Shown here one piece after another: positions 8,790 through 17,223 of a stretch of 64,000 nucleotides of DNA. Position 1 is the stretch's first letter, and the number at the start of each line of letters is the position of its first letter. Source of the DNA: JAPOUP01 sp965221405 (GTDB lineage: Bacteria; Pseudomonadota; Alphaproteobacteria; Rhodobacterales; Rhodobacteraceae); assembly GCA_965221405.1 (NCBI GenBank), contig CBDCSE010000002.1, positions 1,674,001 to 1,738,000 on the forward strand, given 5' to 3'. The translations under genes were made by a program, and so were the position numbers. The notes beneath the pieces were generated by a model. That model was not told the DNA's origin and made no database searches. It saw only the letters and a program-made list of their open reading frames with translations.

Positions 8790-9961
8790 GTCCTTTCCCC
8801 GTGAACCTGGACATCCGGAATCTCGACCCACCGTCCTTCGCGGGCGCTGGCGCGAACCGCATCACATAAAAGCATCTGATAATGGCCGTCGATGAATCCC
8901 GCATAGGTCGACTCCGGACGCCAGCCACCGACCATTACATCTCCGTAGACCTGCCGGAACAGGGCGAAGAATGTATCGGCGAATCCTTCGACATGACCGG
9001 GCGGCAGGCTGGCCGCACCGGTTCCGGCAGCGTTCATCAATCCGAAGTCCCGCTGCAGCAACTGGTTTGGCGCATCCCGGTAGCCGATCCAAAGCTCATC
9101 CGGCGATTCCGAATGCCAGGCGGCGGAAGAGGTTTCGCCCGCGATGTCCCACTGCATGGCGTTCTTTCGGCCAATGCTTACCTGGCTTGTGGACATCACT
9201 CCGCGTGCGCCGTTGGGGTAGCGCAGCAGGATCATGGCCGCGTCGTCGGTGTCGATCTTCCTTGGCTCGGTGTCTCCATGGGAGGCGGCAAAGGTCTCCG
9301 ATGGTCCCGAGGGTTTGAACCGTTCCGGCATGAATGTCTTCAGTTCAGCGAAGACCGATGCCGCCCTAAGTCCGGTAATGAAACCGGTCAGGTCCACCCA
9401 ATGGGTTCCGATGTCGCTTACCGAGCGGAGTTCGCCGCCCTGTTCGCTTTCCAGGCGCCAGTTCCAATCGGTTGGCTTGGCCAGCCAGTCCTGATGGCAC
9501 AGGCCGCTCACGAGCCGGACATCACCCAGCTCGCCGCTCGCGACCATTCCATGCGCATGCTGGTTGAGGGGATAGAAGCGGATATTGTAGCAGACGGCGC
9601 ATACCCTGCCGCTGGCGGACGCCAGATCGACCATTTCCGCTGACTGCACGGCCGTCATGGCCAGGGGTTTTTCGCAGACGACGTGCTTTCCGGCGGCCAG
9701 AGCCGCCTTCACCTGTGGGTAATGGGCATGGTTAGGTGAGGCCACATGGACGACATCCACCGCTGGATCACACAGAAGTTCATCGAGCGATTGATATGCT
9801 TTGCCCACGTCCATGACCGATGCCCGCTCCGCCCCACGCTCCGGGGAGGATCCGAGAACGCCAACGACCCGGACACCGAGCCGACGAAGCGCCCAGACAT
9901 GAACCGTTCCAATAAAGCCCGTACCTATTACGGCGGCACCGATTCGGTTGAATCCAGTCAT
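8786..9961 (-). CDS. Gfo/Idh/MocA-family oxidoreductase
   Basis: Third dehydrogenase of this family and probably the first gene of the sugar operon, 391 residues. Rossmann motif AVIGTGFIGTVHVWAL is near residue 10, the CEKPLAMT motif near residue 99, and a substrate-domain histidine motif is present (SDIGTHWVDL). I start at MTGFNRIG because GGAG precedes it by 9 bases. Members with this SDIGTHW motif include inositol- and glucoside-type dehydrogenases. The minus-strand order is dehydrogenase, isomerase, binding protein, ATPase, two permeases, two dehydrogenases. Confidence 0.87.
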   Translation of the reverse strand: MTGFNRIGAAVIGTGFIGTVHVWALRRLGVRVVGVLGSSPERGAERASVMDVGKAYQSLDELLCDPAVDVVHVASPNHAHYPQVKAALAAGKHVVCEKPLAMTAVQSAEMVDLASASGRVCAVCYNIRFYPLNQHAHGMVASGELGDVRLVSGLCHQDWLAKPTDWNWRLESEQGGELRSVSDIGTHWVDLTGFITGLRAASVFAELKTFMPERFKPSGPSETFAASHGDTEPRKIDTDDAAMILLRYPNGARGVMSTSQVSIGRKNAMQWDIAGETSSAAWHSESPDELWIGYRDAPNQLLQRDFGLMNAAGTGAASLPPGHVEGFADTFFALFRQVYGDVMVGGWRPESTYAGFIDGHYQMLLCDAVRASAREGRWVEIPDVQVHGERT

Positions 9962-10312
9962 GGTGGCATTCTCCGCATGATCGGACAGTTCGCGCAAGTA
10001 TCAAGTTCGGGTAATCCGGTTTCATTGCGCGACTTTGGGATACAGGTAGATCGATGCGAAAGACAAAATCAAACGGTTTTCATGGGTCACCGACTGTCAG
10101 CCAGCCGAGACGGTAATGACCGCCCTCCTGATCGACCATATGCGTCAGCCTGATCAACGCCGGACCTTGGTTGGTATCAGACCACGCTTGGCCGCCCACA
10201 CTCCCGCTGTTCGCCGAGGTTTCACGACCCGGGCAGCCAGACGGACGAAAGTCTTACGTGATCGGAACGGACAATCCATGCCCGACGTCTGGACCGGTCG
10301 AATTGTGCGCCG
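9962..10312. promoter_or_regulatory. Upstream region of the sugar operon
   Basis: About 350 bases with no supported gene. The sugar operon promoter must lie here. Around 10066-10083 the minus strand contains TGAAAACCGTTTGATT, an imperfect inverted sequence resembling a LacI-family operator half-site pair, but I cannot assign it. No regulator gene is adjacent. Confidence 0.25.
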
Positions 10313-10450
10313 ATGGCAAGACTACCGGGAGAGTTTTACGATCCGAATGAGTTCGAAAATCTTTGGGACTGGCCCGCTCATGCGGATCAGCGCCCGGCGT
10401 TGATCCAGGCCCTCGCGCGGACCGATATCTCACATGTCGATCATATGCCG
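10313..10450 (+). pseudogene. Possible relic of a sulfatase C-terminus
   Basis: A short plus-strand frame reads GEFYDPNEFENLWDWPAH and then DQRPALIQALARTDI. This resembles the C-terminal consensus of many type I sulfatases (G-E-L-Y-D-L-x-x-D-P-x-E-x-x-N-L-W-D-x-P), here with a few residues lost between YD and PNEF. No upstream sulfatase core is present in the 350 bases before it, so if real it is only the tail of a deleted gene. The similarity rests on about 25 residues. Confidence 0.4.
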
Positions 10451-10469
10451 TTTCCCGCCACGTCTAATG

Positions 10470-11705
10470 TCAGACACGCCGCACCATGGCTTTGACTTGG
10501 GAGGCCGCCGCGATTGTGTCGTTCTTTGAGAACCGCGCTGCGCGCCGCGAGATCCTGCTTAGATCGTATAGGTAGTTGACCATGACGCTGCCGGATTGGC
10601 GTTGCCCCCGTTCGGATGTGTCCGCGCCGTGATGGAGCGCATGAACCAGAGCACCATTCCCAAGATGGAACCGGGCCACTGGGTCGAGCGGCCGGTTCCT
10701 TGAATCTTTTGCGGTCAAAAGGTACTTCGCCGCCAGCTTCTCCAGTTGTGCGCCATCTGTTCCGTCATTCGGGATACCTTCCGCTTCCAGCCAACGGGTG
10801 AAGCCAGGGATGGGGGAGAGGGTGACGAATGTTTTCAGATTAGGTAGGTCGCGCGACAGATCACGGGCCACCTGCTTGATCAACGAGTTGCCGAAAGACA
10901 CGCCTGCCAGACCGGGCTGACAATTGGAGATGGAATAGAACACGGCCGTGTTGGCCTCGGTTTCCATCAGCGTATCATCCGTATCCGCGAGTAAGGTCTG
11001 TATCGAATCCGACACGCCCTTGGTCAATGCCACTCCGACAAAGATCAACGGCTCAGTCGGCATCGAGGGATGGAAGAAGGCGAAGCAACGCCGGTCCTCC
11101 GGCTGCAGGCGCCGCCTGAGATCATCCCAGTTCAGGATCTCATGCACGGCCTCATGGGCGATGATCTTTTCGAGGATCGTGGCTGGACTGTCCCAGCTAA
11201 CCTGTTGCATGAGCAAGAACCCGCGATTGAACCAATTCCTGAGCAGGTGCCGCATGTCGTGGTCGGTGCGGGCGAGGTGTGGGTGGTCCTTTAACAAGCC
11301 GAGCAGGTCCTGCCGCATCCGGACGATGGTGGCAGTCGCACCCTGCGCCTCGTTCAGGCGACGGAACAGGCGCTTGCGCGCGGGTTCGCCCGCCTTAGCC
11401 AGGGCCTGATAATTTTCCGGTGTGGAGTCGTTACGATAGGTTTCCGTCAAATTCGCGACAATGGTTGGGTCGATATCGAGGTCTTGGTTGAGGAACTCGA
11501 AGAACGCGATGCGCTCATTGTGTTTTAGCGCGTCATACTGTCCCAAGATCTTCGCCGCCAATTGCAGACCTGAGATCTCGGCCCGTTCCGCCAGCAGCTT
11601 GATACAGTCTTCGCGGATGTGGTGACGGTCGGAGGTCTGCCAGCCGAAGTTAGGTCTGTCGAGCAGGTTGATCAGCAACTCGCTCAGGGGTTTGGCCGCA
11701 TTCAT
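10470..11705 (-). CDS. Malonyl-CoA decarboxylase
   Basis: Converts malonyl-CoA to acetyl-CoA and CO2; cytosolic, 411 residues. The N-terminal half is the helical domain and the C-terminal half the acetyltransferase-like catalytic domain. Recognisable family motifs are CFAFFHPSMPTEPLIFVGVA (near residue 208), NTAVFYSISNCQPGLAGVSF (near residue 252) and KTFVTLSPIPGFTRWL. The length is normal for bacterial MCD. It stands alone rather than in a mat operon with malonyl-CoA synthetase and a transporter, followed on its upstream side by the YciI-like gene 17 bases away. It may remove malonyl units produced by the neighbouring catabolic genes. Confidence 0.92.
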   Translation of the reverse strand: MNAAKPLSELLINLLDRPNFGWQTSDRHHIREDCIKLLAERAEISGLQLAAKILGQYDALKHNERIAFFEFLNQDLDIDPTIVANLTETYRNDSTPENYQALAKAGEPARKRLFRRLNEAQGATATIVRMRQDLLGLLKDHPHLARTDHDMRHLLRNWFNRGFLLMQQVSWDSPATILEKIIAHEAVHEILNWDDLRRRLQPEDRRCFAFFHPSMPTEPLIFVGVALTKGVSDSIQTLLADTDDTLMETEANTAVFYSISNCQPGLAGVSFGNSLIKQVARDLSRDLPNLKTFVTLSPIPGFTRWLEAEGIPNDGTDGAQLEKLAAKYLLTAKDSRNRPLDPVARFHLGNGALVHALHHGADTSERGQRQSGSVMVNYLYDLSRISRRAARFSKNDTIAAASQVKAMVRRV

Positions 11706-11722
11706 AAGATTCTCACTTTGGA

Positions 11723-12109
11723 TTAACTCAGGGCAACCTTCCCTGTAGACAGGCCGACGGACACGGAAAGAGTGCCTTCGTTCACAAGCCAGCGCCGGAG
11801 AGTAAAGCTACGTGCGCCAGTGCTGTGCATCGGGTCGCTCGCGGCCAATGCACGGGCCTCGTCCATCGAAGCCGTGCGCAGAACCAACATACCTGCGCCC
11901 TCCATTTCGGTGCCTGTTTCGTCGGACAGAGGGCCGGCCATCATGAGTTGGCCTGAGACCTCGAGGCGTTGAATGTAGGCCAGATGGTCAGGCAGGACGG
12001 CTTTCACCTCATCGGGCGATTTTTGCGGTGTGCTAACCGCGACATAAAGCTCCAACGCCAAGGCGCCGCGATCCTTCGCAATGGCTTTGTAATCGTTCCA
12101 GGCAACCAT
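11723..12109 (-). CDS. YciI-like (YCII domain) protein
   Basis: A 128-residue ferredoxin-like YCII-domain protein. The motif VLPDHLAYIQRLEVSGQLMMAG (H in DHLAY, then GPL) and the C-terminal AARALAASDPMHSTGARSFTL region (D-P-x-H) are typical. Family members are small dimers, some of them dehydrochlorinases of chlorinated muconolactones or hydroquinones. I start at MVAWNDY: GAGGG lies 4 bases upstream, and the next ATG (12130) would lie upstream of the start point predicted from the promoter at 12134-12161. It probably forms an operon with malonyl-CoA decarboxylase. Confidence 0.8.
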   Translation of the reverse strand: MVAWNDYKAIAKDRGALALELYVAVSTPQKSPDEVKAVLPDHLAYIQRLEVSGQLMMAGPLSDETGTEMEGAGMLVLRTASMDEARALAASDPMHSTGARSFTLRRWLVNEGTLSVSVGLSTGKVALS

Positions 12110-12133
12110 TCTTCCCTCTACGCTTGCCATGCC

Positions 12134-12161
12134 ATCATAAAATATCGATTTTATTTGACAA
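12134..12161 (-). promoter_or_regulatory. Predicted sigma70-type promoter for YciI/MCD genes
   Basis: On the minus strand a -35 TTGTCA (12156-12161) and a -10 TATGAT (12134-12139) are separated by 16 bases. Transcription would begin near 12127, just before the YciI-like start at 12109. The plus strand of the same segment has a TTGACA (12155-12160) that could serve the divergent nitroreductase operon, though its -10 is weak. The divergent promoters would overlap. Confidence 0.5.
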
Positions 12162-12226
12162 GCAAAAGAAACATGGACAAAAAGCGGGAAAGGCGGCAAG
12201 CGCGGATTTGGGAGGATCCTCATTTC

Positions 12227-12934
12227 ATGACACAAGAAACCAGAAGCTGTCAGGCTAAGGTAAAACATGTGAGCGACGCTGCGGCCAGCGACCTCTCGGT
12301 CTTGCGCCGAAAAGCCCAAGCAGCCGTCCGCGAACTGCGGACGCGCAAACCGCGCCTCGACGAAGACAGCATCGATCTGATCCTTCGCAATGCCAGAAGC
12401 CACTATGCCTGGAGCGACCGGCCCGTGCAGCGTGAGACGCTCGAAGCGATCTACGAGATCATGGCGTCCGGCCCCACAAGCATGAACACCTGCCCGGCGC
12501 GGATCGTCTTCGTGACCTCACACGACGGCAAGGATCGACTGGCCAGATCATTGAAACCCGCCAACGTGGCCAAGATGCAAGCGGCACCGGTCACCGCCAT
12601 CCTTGCATATGACCTCGAATTCTGGACGCATTTGCCGTTTCTCTTCCCACATGAAGACCGCCGTCCAATGTTCGAAGGCAAGCCTGCACATATCGAAGCC
12701 ACTGCGTTTCGAAACGGTACCCTGCAAGGGGCCTATTGCATGATCGCGGCGCGCGCTGTGGGACTTGATGTCGGCGCGATGTCCGGCTTTTCCAACGAGG
12801 CCGTGGACGAAGAATTCTTCTCGGGTACGTCCTTGAAGTCTAACTTCCTGATCAATCTGGGCTATGCCGATGAGAGCGCACTCTTTCAGAAGTTGCCGCG
12901 ATTTGGTTTCGACGACGTATGTTCATTCGCATGA
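12227..12934 (+). CDS. RutE-like nitroreductase-family oxidoreductase
   Basis: FMN-dependent nitroreductase-fold enzyme of about 235 residues. It resembles RutE, proposed to reduce malonic semialdehyde to 3-hydroxypropionate, along its whole length: NARSHYAWSDRPV, GPTSMNTCPARIVFV, AAPVTAILAYDLEFW, LPFLFPHEDRRP, ETAFRNGTLQGAY-like text and MSGFSNEAVDEEFF. I use the ATG at 12227 because GGAGG lies upstream at 12210-12214; the reading frame opens further 5', so the start is uncertain by up to about 20 residues. It is first in a plus-strand operon with OsmC, TRAP and dioxygenase genes. No other rut genes are here, so its real substrate may differ. Confidence 0.82.
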   Translation: MTQETRSCQAKVKHVSDAAASDLSVLRRKAQAAVRELRTRKPRLDEDSIDLILRNARSHYAWSDRPVQRETLEAIYEIMASGPTSMNTCPARIVFVTSHDGKDRLARSLKPANVAKMQAAPVTAILAYDLEFWTHLPFLFPHEDRRPMFEGKPAHIEATAFRNGTLQGAYCMIAARAVGLDVGAMSGFSNEAVDEEFFSGTSLKSNFLINLGYADESALFQKLPRFGFDDVCSFA

Positions 12935-12941
12935 GGAGCTG

Positions 12942-13400
12942 ATGATGGCGATCCGGCATAAAACAGAAATGACGGTTAAACTGTCGGGGCGGGGTACAAG
13001 CCATTCTCGGAGCGAAACCGAGGCAGACGGACTGTCTATCGTCATCGACGAACCGGTAGCACGCGGTGGGACAAATGAGGGACCGTCCCCTACCGTTACG
13101 GCTTATTCCGCTTTGATCGGTTGTACCAATGTGATCAGCAACAAGTGTGCCGCCAGGCTCGGAGTCGACATCGGACATCTGAGCTTCGAGATGGAGGTCG
13201 ATTTCGACCGCCGCGGCGTTCTTCTGACGGAAGAAGTGGACGTGCCTTTTAAAGCCATCCGGCTTGAGGTTACTTCGGATGGGGATGCGACCGAGGCCGA
13301 ACTGGCCTTAGTTGCAAGGGAGACGGAGAAATTCTGTCCGATTTCAAAGCTCTATGAGAAGTCAGGAACGGACCTGACAGTCACATGGCGCAAGGCTTGA
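12942..13400 (+). CDS. OsmC-family protein
   Basis: OsmC/Ohr-fold protein of 152 residues. Two cysteines occur in IGCTNVISNKCAARLGVD (near residues 63 and 71), separated by seven residues in the central helix, where the peroxidatic cysteine of the family sits. The N-terminal beta region (MTVKLSGRGTSHSR) and the C-terminal EVDVPFKAIRLEV strand fit the fold. OsmC proteins reduce hydroperoxides, but many family members encoded in catabolic operons have no proven role. GAGGAG precedes the start by 3 bases. It lies 7 bases after the nitroreductase gene. Confidence 0.8.
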   Translation: MMAIRHKTEMTVKLSGRGTSHSRSETEADGLSIVIDEPVARGGTNEGPSPTVTAYSALIGCTNVISNKCAARLGVDIGHLSFEMEVDFDRRGVLLTEEVDVPFKAIRLEVTSDGDATEAELALVARETEKFCPISKLYEKSGTDLTVTWRKA

Positions 13401-13424
13401 GCGCATCGAACAAGGAGGAGTGAA

Positions 13425-14507
13425 ATGATTGCAGAACTTACACGCGGCACAGCAATAGCGCTGGCACTTGGCTTTGCCGCGGCACCAGCCATGTCGGCCG
13501 AAACCATCAAGGCCGTTGTCATTGACGGTTATCCCGCGCGTGCGCTCTGGGTGCAGGAGTTCACGAATTTCTTCATTCCAGAGGTTGATAAGCGGTTGGC
13601 TGAGACCAACAACTACGAGATGGAGTGGCAGGAGAGCTATGGCGGCGCAATCGTCAAACCGAAAGGCGTATTGGAAGGCGTCAAGCTGGGTCTCGGCGAT
13701 ATTGGCATCGTGACCACGATATTCCACAACTCGAAACTGCCAAGCCAGGCCATTTCGGCTGTGACCCCGTTCATCGCTTCGGATGCACGCGCGGTGGCAA
13801 AGGCGGTAGATGAGATCGCCAAGGAGTTTCCGGCGATGCAGGCCGAGTTTGATGCACAAAACCAAGTTTATCTGGCAACTGGCGTGGTGCTTGACACGTA
13901 TCAGGTTTTCTCAAAAGAGCCCATTGACGCCATTGCCGATCTGGAAGGCGCCAAGGTTGGCGGCGCCGGCATGAATCTGCGGTATCTTGAAGGTATCGAA
14001 GGTGCTGCTGGCGTGCGCGGGGGCCTCACGGACTTCTACAACATGCTTCAAACAGGCCTTGTTGATCACGTGATGACTTGGCCAGAAGCCTCGAAGACCT
14101 TCAAGCTTGTCGAAGTCGCGCCTTATATGCTCCGCGTCGATCTGGGCGCGGTGAACTCTAAGACGATCACCGTTAATAACGACTACTGGAACGGCCTGCC
14201 GGAAGAAGTGCGGGGCGTGCTTCGGGAAGTCGCCGTGCTCTATCGTGACCATGTGGCGGGTATTGCCATGGATCGCGCACAGGCCAGCCGAGATGCATTT
14301 GTTGAGGCCGGCGGCACCATCGTCACGCTTCCGGCAGAAGAGCGGGCGGCCTGGGCAAACACCATGCCGAACCTCGCTGCTGAATGGGCCGCGGGTCTCG
14401 ACGGCTCCGGCCAGCCAGGCACCGATATGCTGAACGCCTATATAGCCAAGCTGAAGGACGCAGGCTTCGCGCCAATCCGTGACTGGGCCGCAGAACTGGC
14501 GAACTAA
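13425..14507 (+). CDS. TRAP transporter substrate-binding protein (DctP family)
   Basis: Periplasmic solute-binding protein of 360 residues. A signal peptide runs to about residue 24 (LALGFAAAPAMSAETIK). The mature region has typical DctP features: LEGVKLGLGDIGIV, the central LEGAKVGGAGMNLRYLEG and the LQTGLVDHVMTWPEAS helix region. The arginine expected to bind the carboxylate of the ligand is probably in GMNLRYLE. A strong AAGGAGGAG site precedes the ATG. With the DctQ and DctM genes that follow it forms a tripartite importer for an organic acid, plausibly the aromatic acid or ring-cleavage precursor handled by the dioxygenase downstream. Confidence 0.88.
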   Translation: MIAELTRGTAIALALGFAAAPAMSAETIKAVVIDGYPARALWVQEFTNFFIPEVDKRLAETNNYEMEWQESYGGAIVKPKGVLEGVKLGLGDIGIVTTIFHNSKLPSQAISAVTPFIASDARAVAKAVDEIAKEFPAMQAEFDAQNQVYLATGVVLDTYQVFSKEPIDAIADLEGAKVGGAGMNLRYLEGIEGAAGVRGGLTDFYNMLQTGLVDHVMTWPEASKTFKLVEVAPYMLRVDLGAVNSKTITVNNDYWNGLPEEVRGVLREVAVLYRDHVAGIAMDRAQASRDAFVEAGGTIVTLPAEERAAWANTMPNLAAEWAAGLDGSGQPGTDMLNAYIAKLKDAGFAPIRDWAAELAN

Positions 14508-14517
14508 GGCAAGATAC

Positions 14518-15039
14518 TTGAACGCACTTACCAAAATTGCCGGCGGCGTTGCCATGGCGGCCAATGCCGCCGGTACTTTTGTAGTAATATCGCTGATTGC
14601 GATAGTTAACTATGACATTGTTGCCCGGGGGCTCTTCAATAAACCGTTCCTGGGTGCCTACGAGATCGTGCAGTTCTCGATGGTTCTTATTGTCTTCCTA
14701 CAGCTTCCCGACGTTGTTCGCGTTGGCCGTCTGACCCGATCTGATGGTTTTTTGGGGCTGGTGACCCGGCGAAGTCGCGCAACCGGGAAGACGCTGTCAC
14801 GCCTGATTGACGCGGCGAGTTTTCTCTTCATGCTGATTGTCGCCTATGCGATTTGGCCCGAATTCCTTGAGATGTGGGAAAGTCAGGACTTCTTCGGTAT
14901 CCCCGGTGTTTTCACGGTACCCTGGTGGCCTATGAAACTTGTCATATTCCTGAGTTCCTGCATTTGCGCCGTGCATTTCCTGCTTCACGTCATCACGCCG
15001 AAACTTGCACTGGCCCGCCCCGAGGAAAGCGGCGCATGA
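14518..15039 (+). CDS. TRAP transporter small permease (DctQ family)
   Basis: Small membrane subunit, 173 residues from the chosen start, with four predicted membrane helices (around residues 12-35, 47-64, 88-106 and 130-150). I chose the TTG at 14518 because AAGG lies 8 bases upstream and it avoids overlap with the binding-protein gene; the alternative ATG at 14479 lies inside that gene. Its stop overlaps the start of the large permease by 4 bases. DctQ bridges the large subunit and is needed for sodium-driven uptake. Confidence 0.8.
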   Translation: MNALTKIAGGVAMAANAAGTFVVISLIAIVNYDIVARGLFNKPFLGAYEIVQFSMVLIVFLQLPDVVRVGRLTRSDGFLGLVTRRSRATGKTLSRLIDAASFLFMLIVAYAIWPEFLEMWESQDFFGIPGVFTVPWWPMKLVIFLSSCICAVHFLLHVITPKLALARPEESGA

Positions 15040-16343
15040 CGCCGGTTGAAATTGGCCTGATCTCGATCGTCGCCATCGTGACGCTAATCTGGCTCGGCGT
15101 TTACATCACTATAGCGTTGGGCGTTGTCAGCTTCGTCGCGATTTGGGTTATGCGTGGCTCGGTCGACCTGTCTTTTGCGCTGACCAAGATCGCGATTGGC
15201 GACAGCGCGATGGAGTATACCTTTGCCACCATTCCGCTCTTCGTATTCATGGGACTTATCGTTTCCAAGGCGGGTTTGGGTTCGGACATCTATGATGTGA
15301 TGAACCAGGGCTTCCGTCGCGTCACTGGAGGCATTGGAATGGCGACAGTGGGTGCGAACGCGGTATTTGCCGCCGTCACTGGCTCGTCAATCGCCAGTGC
15401 TTCGGTGTTCTCGAAAATGTCCGTTCCCCAGATGCTGCACCACAGCTACAACCCGCGATTCGCTGTCGGTGTTGTCGCGGGCTCAAGCGTGTTGGGCATG
15501 ATCATTCCACCATCGGCCATGTTGATCATATATTCCTTCGTTGCCGAGCAATCAGTGGGCGAGATGTTCCTTGCGGGCGTTGTGCCGGGGCTGTTGTTGG
15601 CCGTGGCCTATGTTGGCGCGATCTGGTTCATGGGCCGTTTTACACCGGGCTTTGTGGGTGGTTCTCCACCGCAAGAGGATCATGAGCTGATGGGATGGGG
15701 CGAGATTGCCGCAAAGACACTCCCGATCCTCGGGCTGATCTTCGTCGTGCTCGGCGGGCTCTACCTCGGATGGACGACACCCGTTGAGGCGGGTGCCGCA
15801 GGTTCGGCGTTGGGCATCATGATTGCCGCCGTAAGGGGCAAGATCAACCTGAAAAGTATCTGGGAAACCCTGATCGAAACCGGGCATATCACTGCGGCAC
15901 TTCTGTTCCTGATCACAGCGGCATCTATGTATGCGCGCATGCTCGGCATTGCAGGTTTGCCCAATGAACTTGAACGTATCTTGGCAGCAAACGAGCTGGA
16001 CTTCTTCTGGATCATGTTCCTGCTGGTCGTTCTGATGCTCTTCCTAGGCACTATCCTCGACACCGCGTCCATTATCCTGATCGTCGTGCCGCTTTTTCTG
16101 GGCCTCATCGAGTCGATGGGTCTCAGTCTCGTCTGGTTTGGCATTGTTGCTGTTGTCGCTGCCGAGATTGGGTTGCTGACGCCGCCCCTCGGCCTCAGTT
16201 GCTTCGTCATAAATGCTACGCTCGACGATAACCGGATCAAGCTGAAGGACGTCTTCCTGGGTGCGGTTCCATTCGCCTTTGTCATGCTCCTGGTGTTGAT
16301 CATTCTCATCCGCTATCCCATCCTCAGCACCATTCTTCTTTAG
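15036..16343 (+). CDS. TRAP transporter large permease (DctM family)
   Basis: Twelve-helix-type large subunit, 435 residues from the ATG at 15036, which overlaps the DctQ stop. Family features include FAAVTGSSIASASVFSKM, VAGSSVLGMIIPPSAMLI (near residue 149) and EIGLLTPPLGLSCFVINA near the C-terminus, the paired hairpins of the substrate and sodium sites. It forms the transport channel with DctQ. The next gene, the dioxygenase, begins 10 bases on. Confidence 0.92.
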   Translation: MTPVEIGLISIVAIVTLIWLGVYITIALGVVSFVAIWVMRGSVDLSFALTKIAIGDSAMEYTFATIPLFVFMGLIVSKAGLGSDIYDVMNQGFRRVTGGIGMATVGANAVFAAVTGSSIASASVFSKMSVPQMLHHSYNPRFAVGVVAGSSVLGMIIPPSAMLIIYSFVAEQSVGEMFLAGVVPGLLLAVAYVGAIWFMGRFTPGFVGGSPPQEDHELMGWGEIAAKTLPILGLIFVVLGGLYLGWTTPVEAGAAGSALGIMIAAVRGKINLKSIWETLIETGHITAALLFLITAASMYARMLGIAGLPNELERILAANELDFFWIMFLLVVLMLFLGTILDTASIILIVVPLFLGLIESMGLSLVWFGIVAVVAAEIGLLTPPLGLSCFVINATLDDNRIKLKDVFLGAVPFAFVMLLVLIILIRYPILSTILL

Positions 16344-16353
16344 GGGGTCGCCC

Positions 16354-17223
16354 ATGCGCAGTGTCACCAAGGACAACATTACTGACGTATTTATGGGCTA
16401 TTTCGGCCCCGGCACTAACCCGCGCCTTCGCATAATCATGGAGAGCCTCGCCAGACATCTTCATGCTTTCGCCAAAGACGTGAGTCTCACCCATGCCGAG
16501 TGGCGGAAGGGGATCGAGTTCTTGGAATGGACGGGAGAGATCTCGGACAAGGAGCGGCACGAGTTCGTGCTGTTATCAGACGTTCTGGGGCTATCATCTC
16601 TGGTGGACATGATAAATTCCGTCCCTGAGGGCACGTCATCGAGTGTGCTCGGACCTTTCCATATCTCGGGTGCGCCGGATATTCCCTTCGGTTTTGATAT
16701 GAAGCGAGATTATGAAGGCGATATTCTTCTTGCGCGCGGCAATGTTACGGACCCGGCAGGCACCCCGATCAAGGGTGCCCGGATAGACATCTGGCAGACC
16801 GCCCCGAATGGTCTTTACTCAAGCCAGGACCCCGAGCAAGATACTTACTCCTTCCATGGCATACAAACCACTGGCGCAGATGGGGCCTACGGCTTCACCA
16901 CGGTGAAGCCGGTCAGCTATACCGTGCCCACTGACGGTCCGGTGGGTGATATCCTGCGGGCGACGGGGCGGCATCCGTGGCGCCCATCGCATCTCCATTA
17001 CGTCATCACCGCCGAAGGGTATCGCCCTCTGGTAACCGAGATATTCCCCGATGACGATCCGTATCTCGATGAGGACACGGTGTTTGGTGTGCGGGAAGAC
17101 CTCGTCATGAAATACGTCAAGCAGGCACCTGAGACCTTTCCAGATGGTTATGACTTATCCGGAAAGGTGAATGAGCCCTATCTCGTTGCGGATTTCGACC
17201 TGAAGCTGGTTCCGCTCACCTAG
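16354..17223 (+). CDS. Intradiol ring-cleavage dioxygenase (hydroxyquinol/catechol type)
   Basis: Fe(III) dioxygenase of 289 residues that should open a catechol or hydroxyquinol ring between the two hydroxyls. The N-terminal helical linker domain and beta core are both present. Iron ligands can be read: Tyr in NGLYSSQDP, Tyr in PVSYTVPTDGPVGD, and two His in WRPSHLHYVI. The PTDGPVGD and GRHPWRP text is closest to hydroxyquinol 1,2-dioxygenases. No maleylacetate reductase, muconate cycloisomerase or hydroxylase gene is nearby, so the pathway is incomplete here. It is the last gene of the TRAP operon, and its TAG stop shares a CTAG with the stop of the opposing GntR gene. Confidence 0.88.
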   Translation: MRSVTKDNITDVFMGYFGPGTNPRLRIIMESLARHLHAFAKDVSLTHAEWRKGIEFLEWTGEISDKERHEFVLLSDVLGLSSLVDMINSVPEGTSSSVLGPFHISGAPDIPFGFDMKRDYEGDILLARGNVTDPAGTPIKGARIDIWQTAPNGLYSSQDPEQDTYSFHGIQTTGADGAYGFTTVKPVSYTVPTDGPVGDILRATGRHPWRPSHLHYVITAEGYRPLVTEIFPDDDPYLDEDTVFGVREDLVMKYVKQAPETFPDGYDLSGKVNEPYLVADFDLKLVPLT

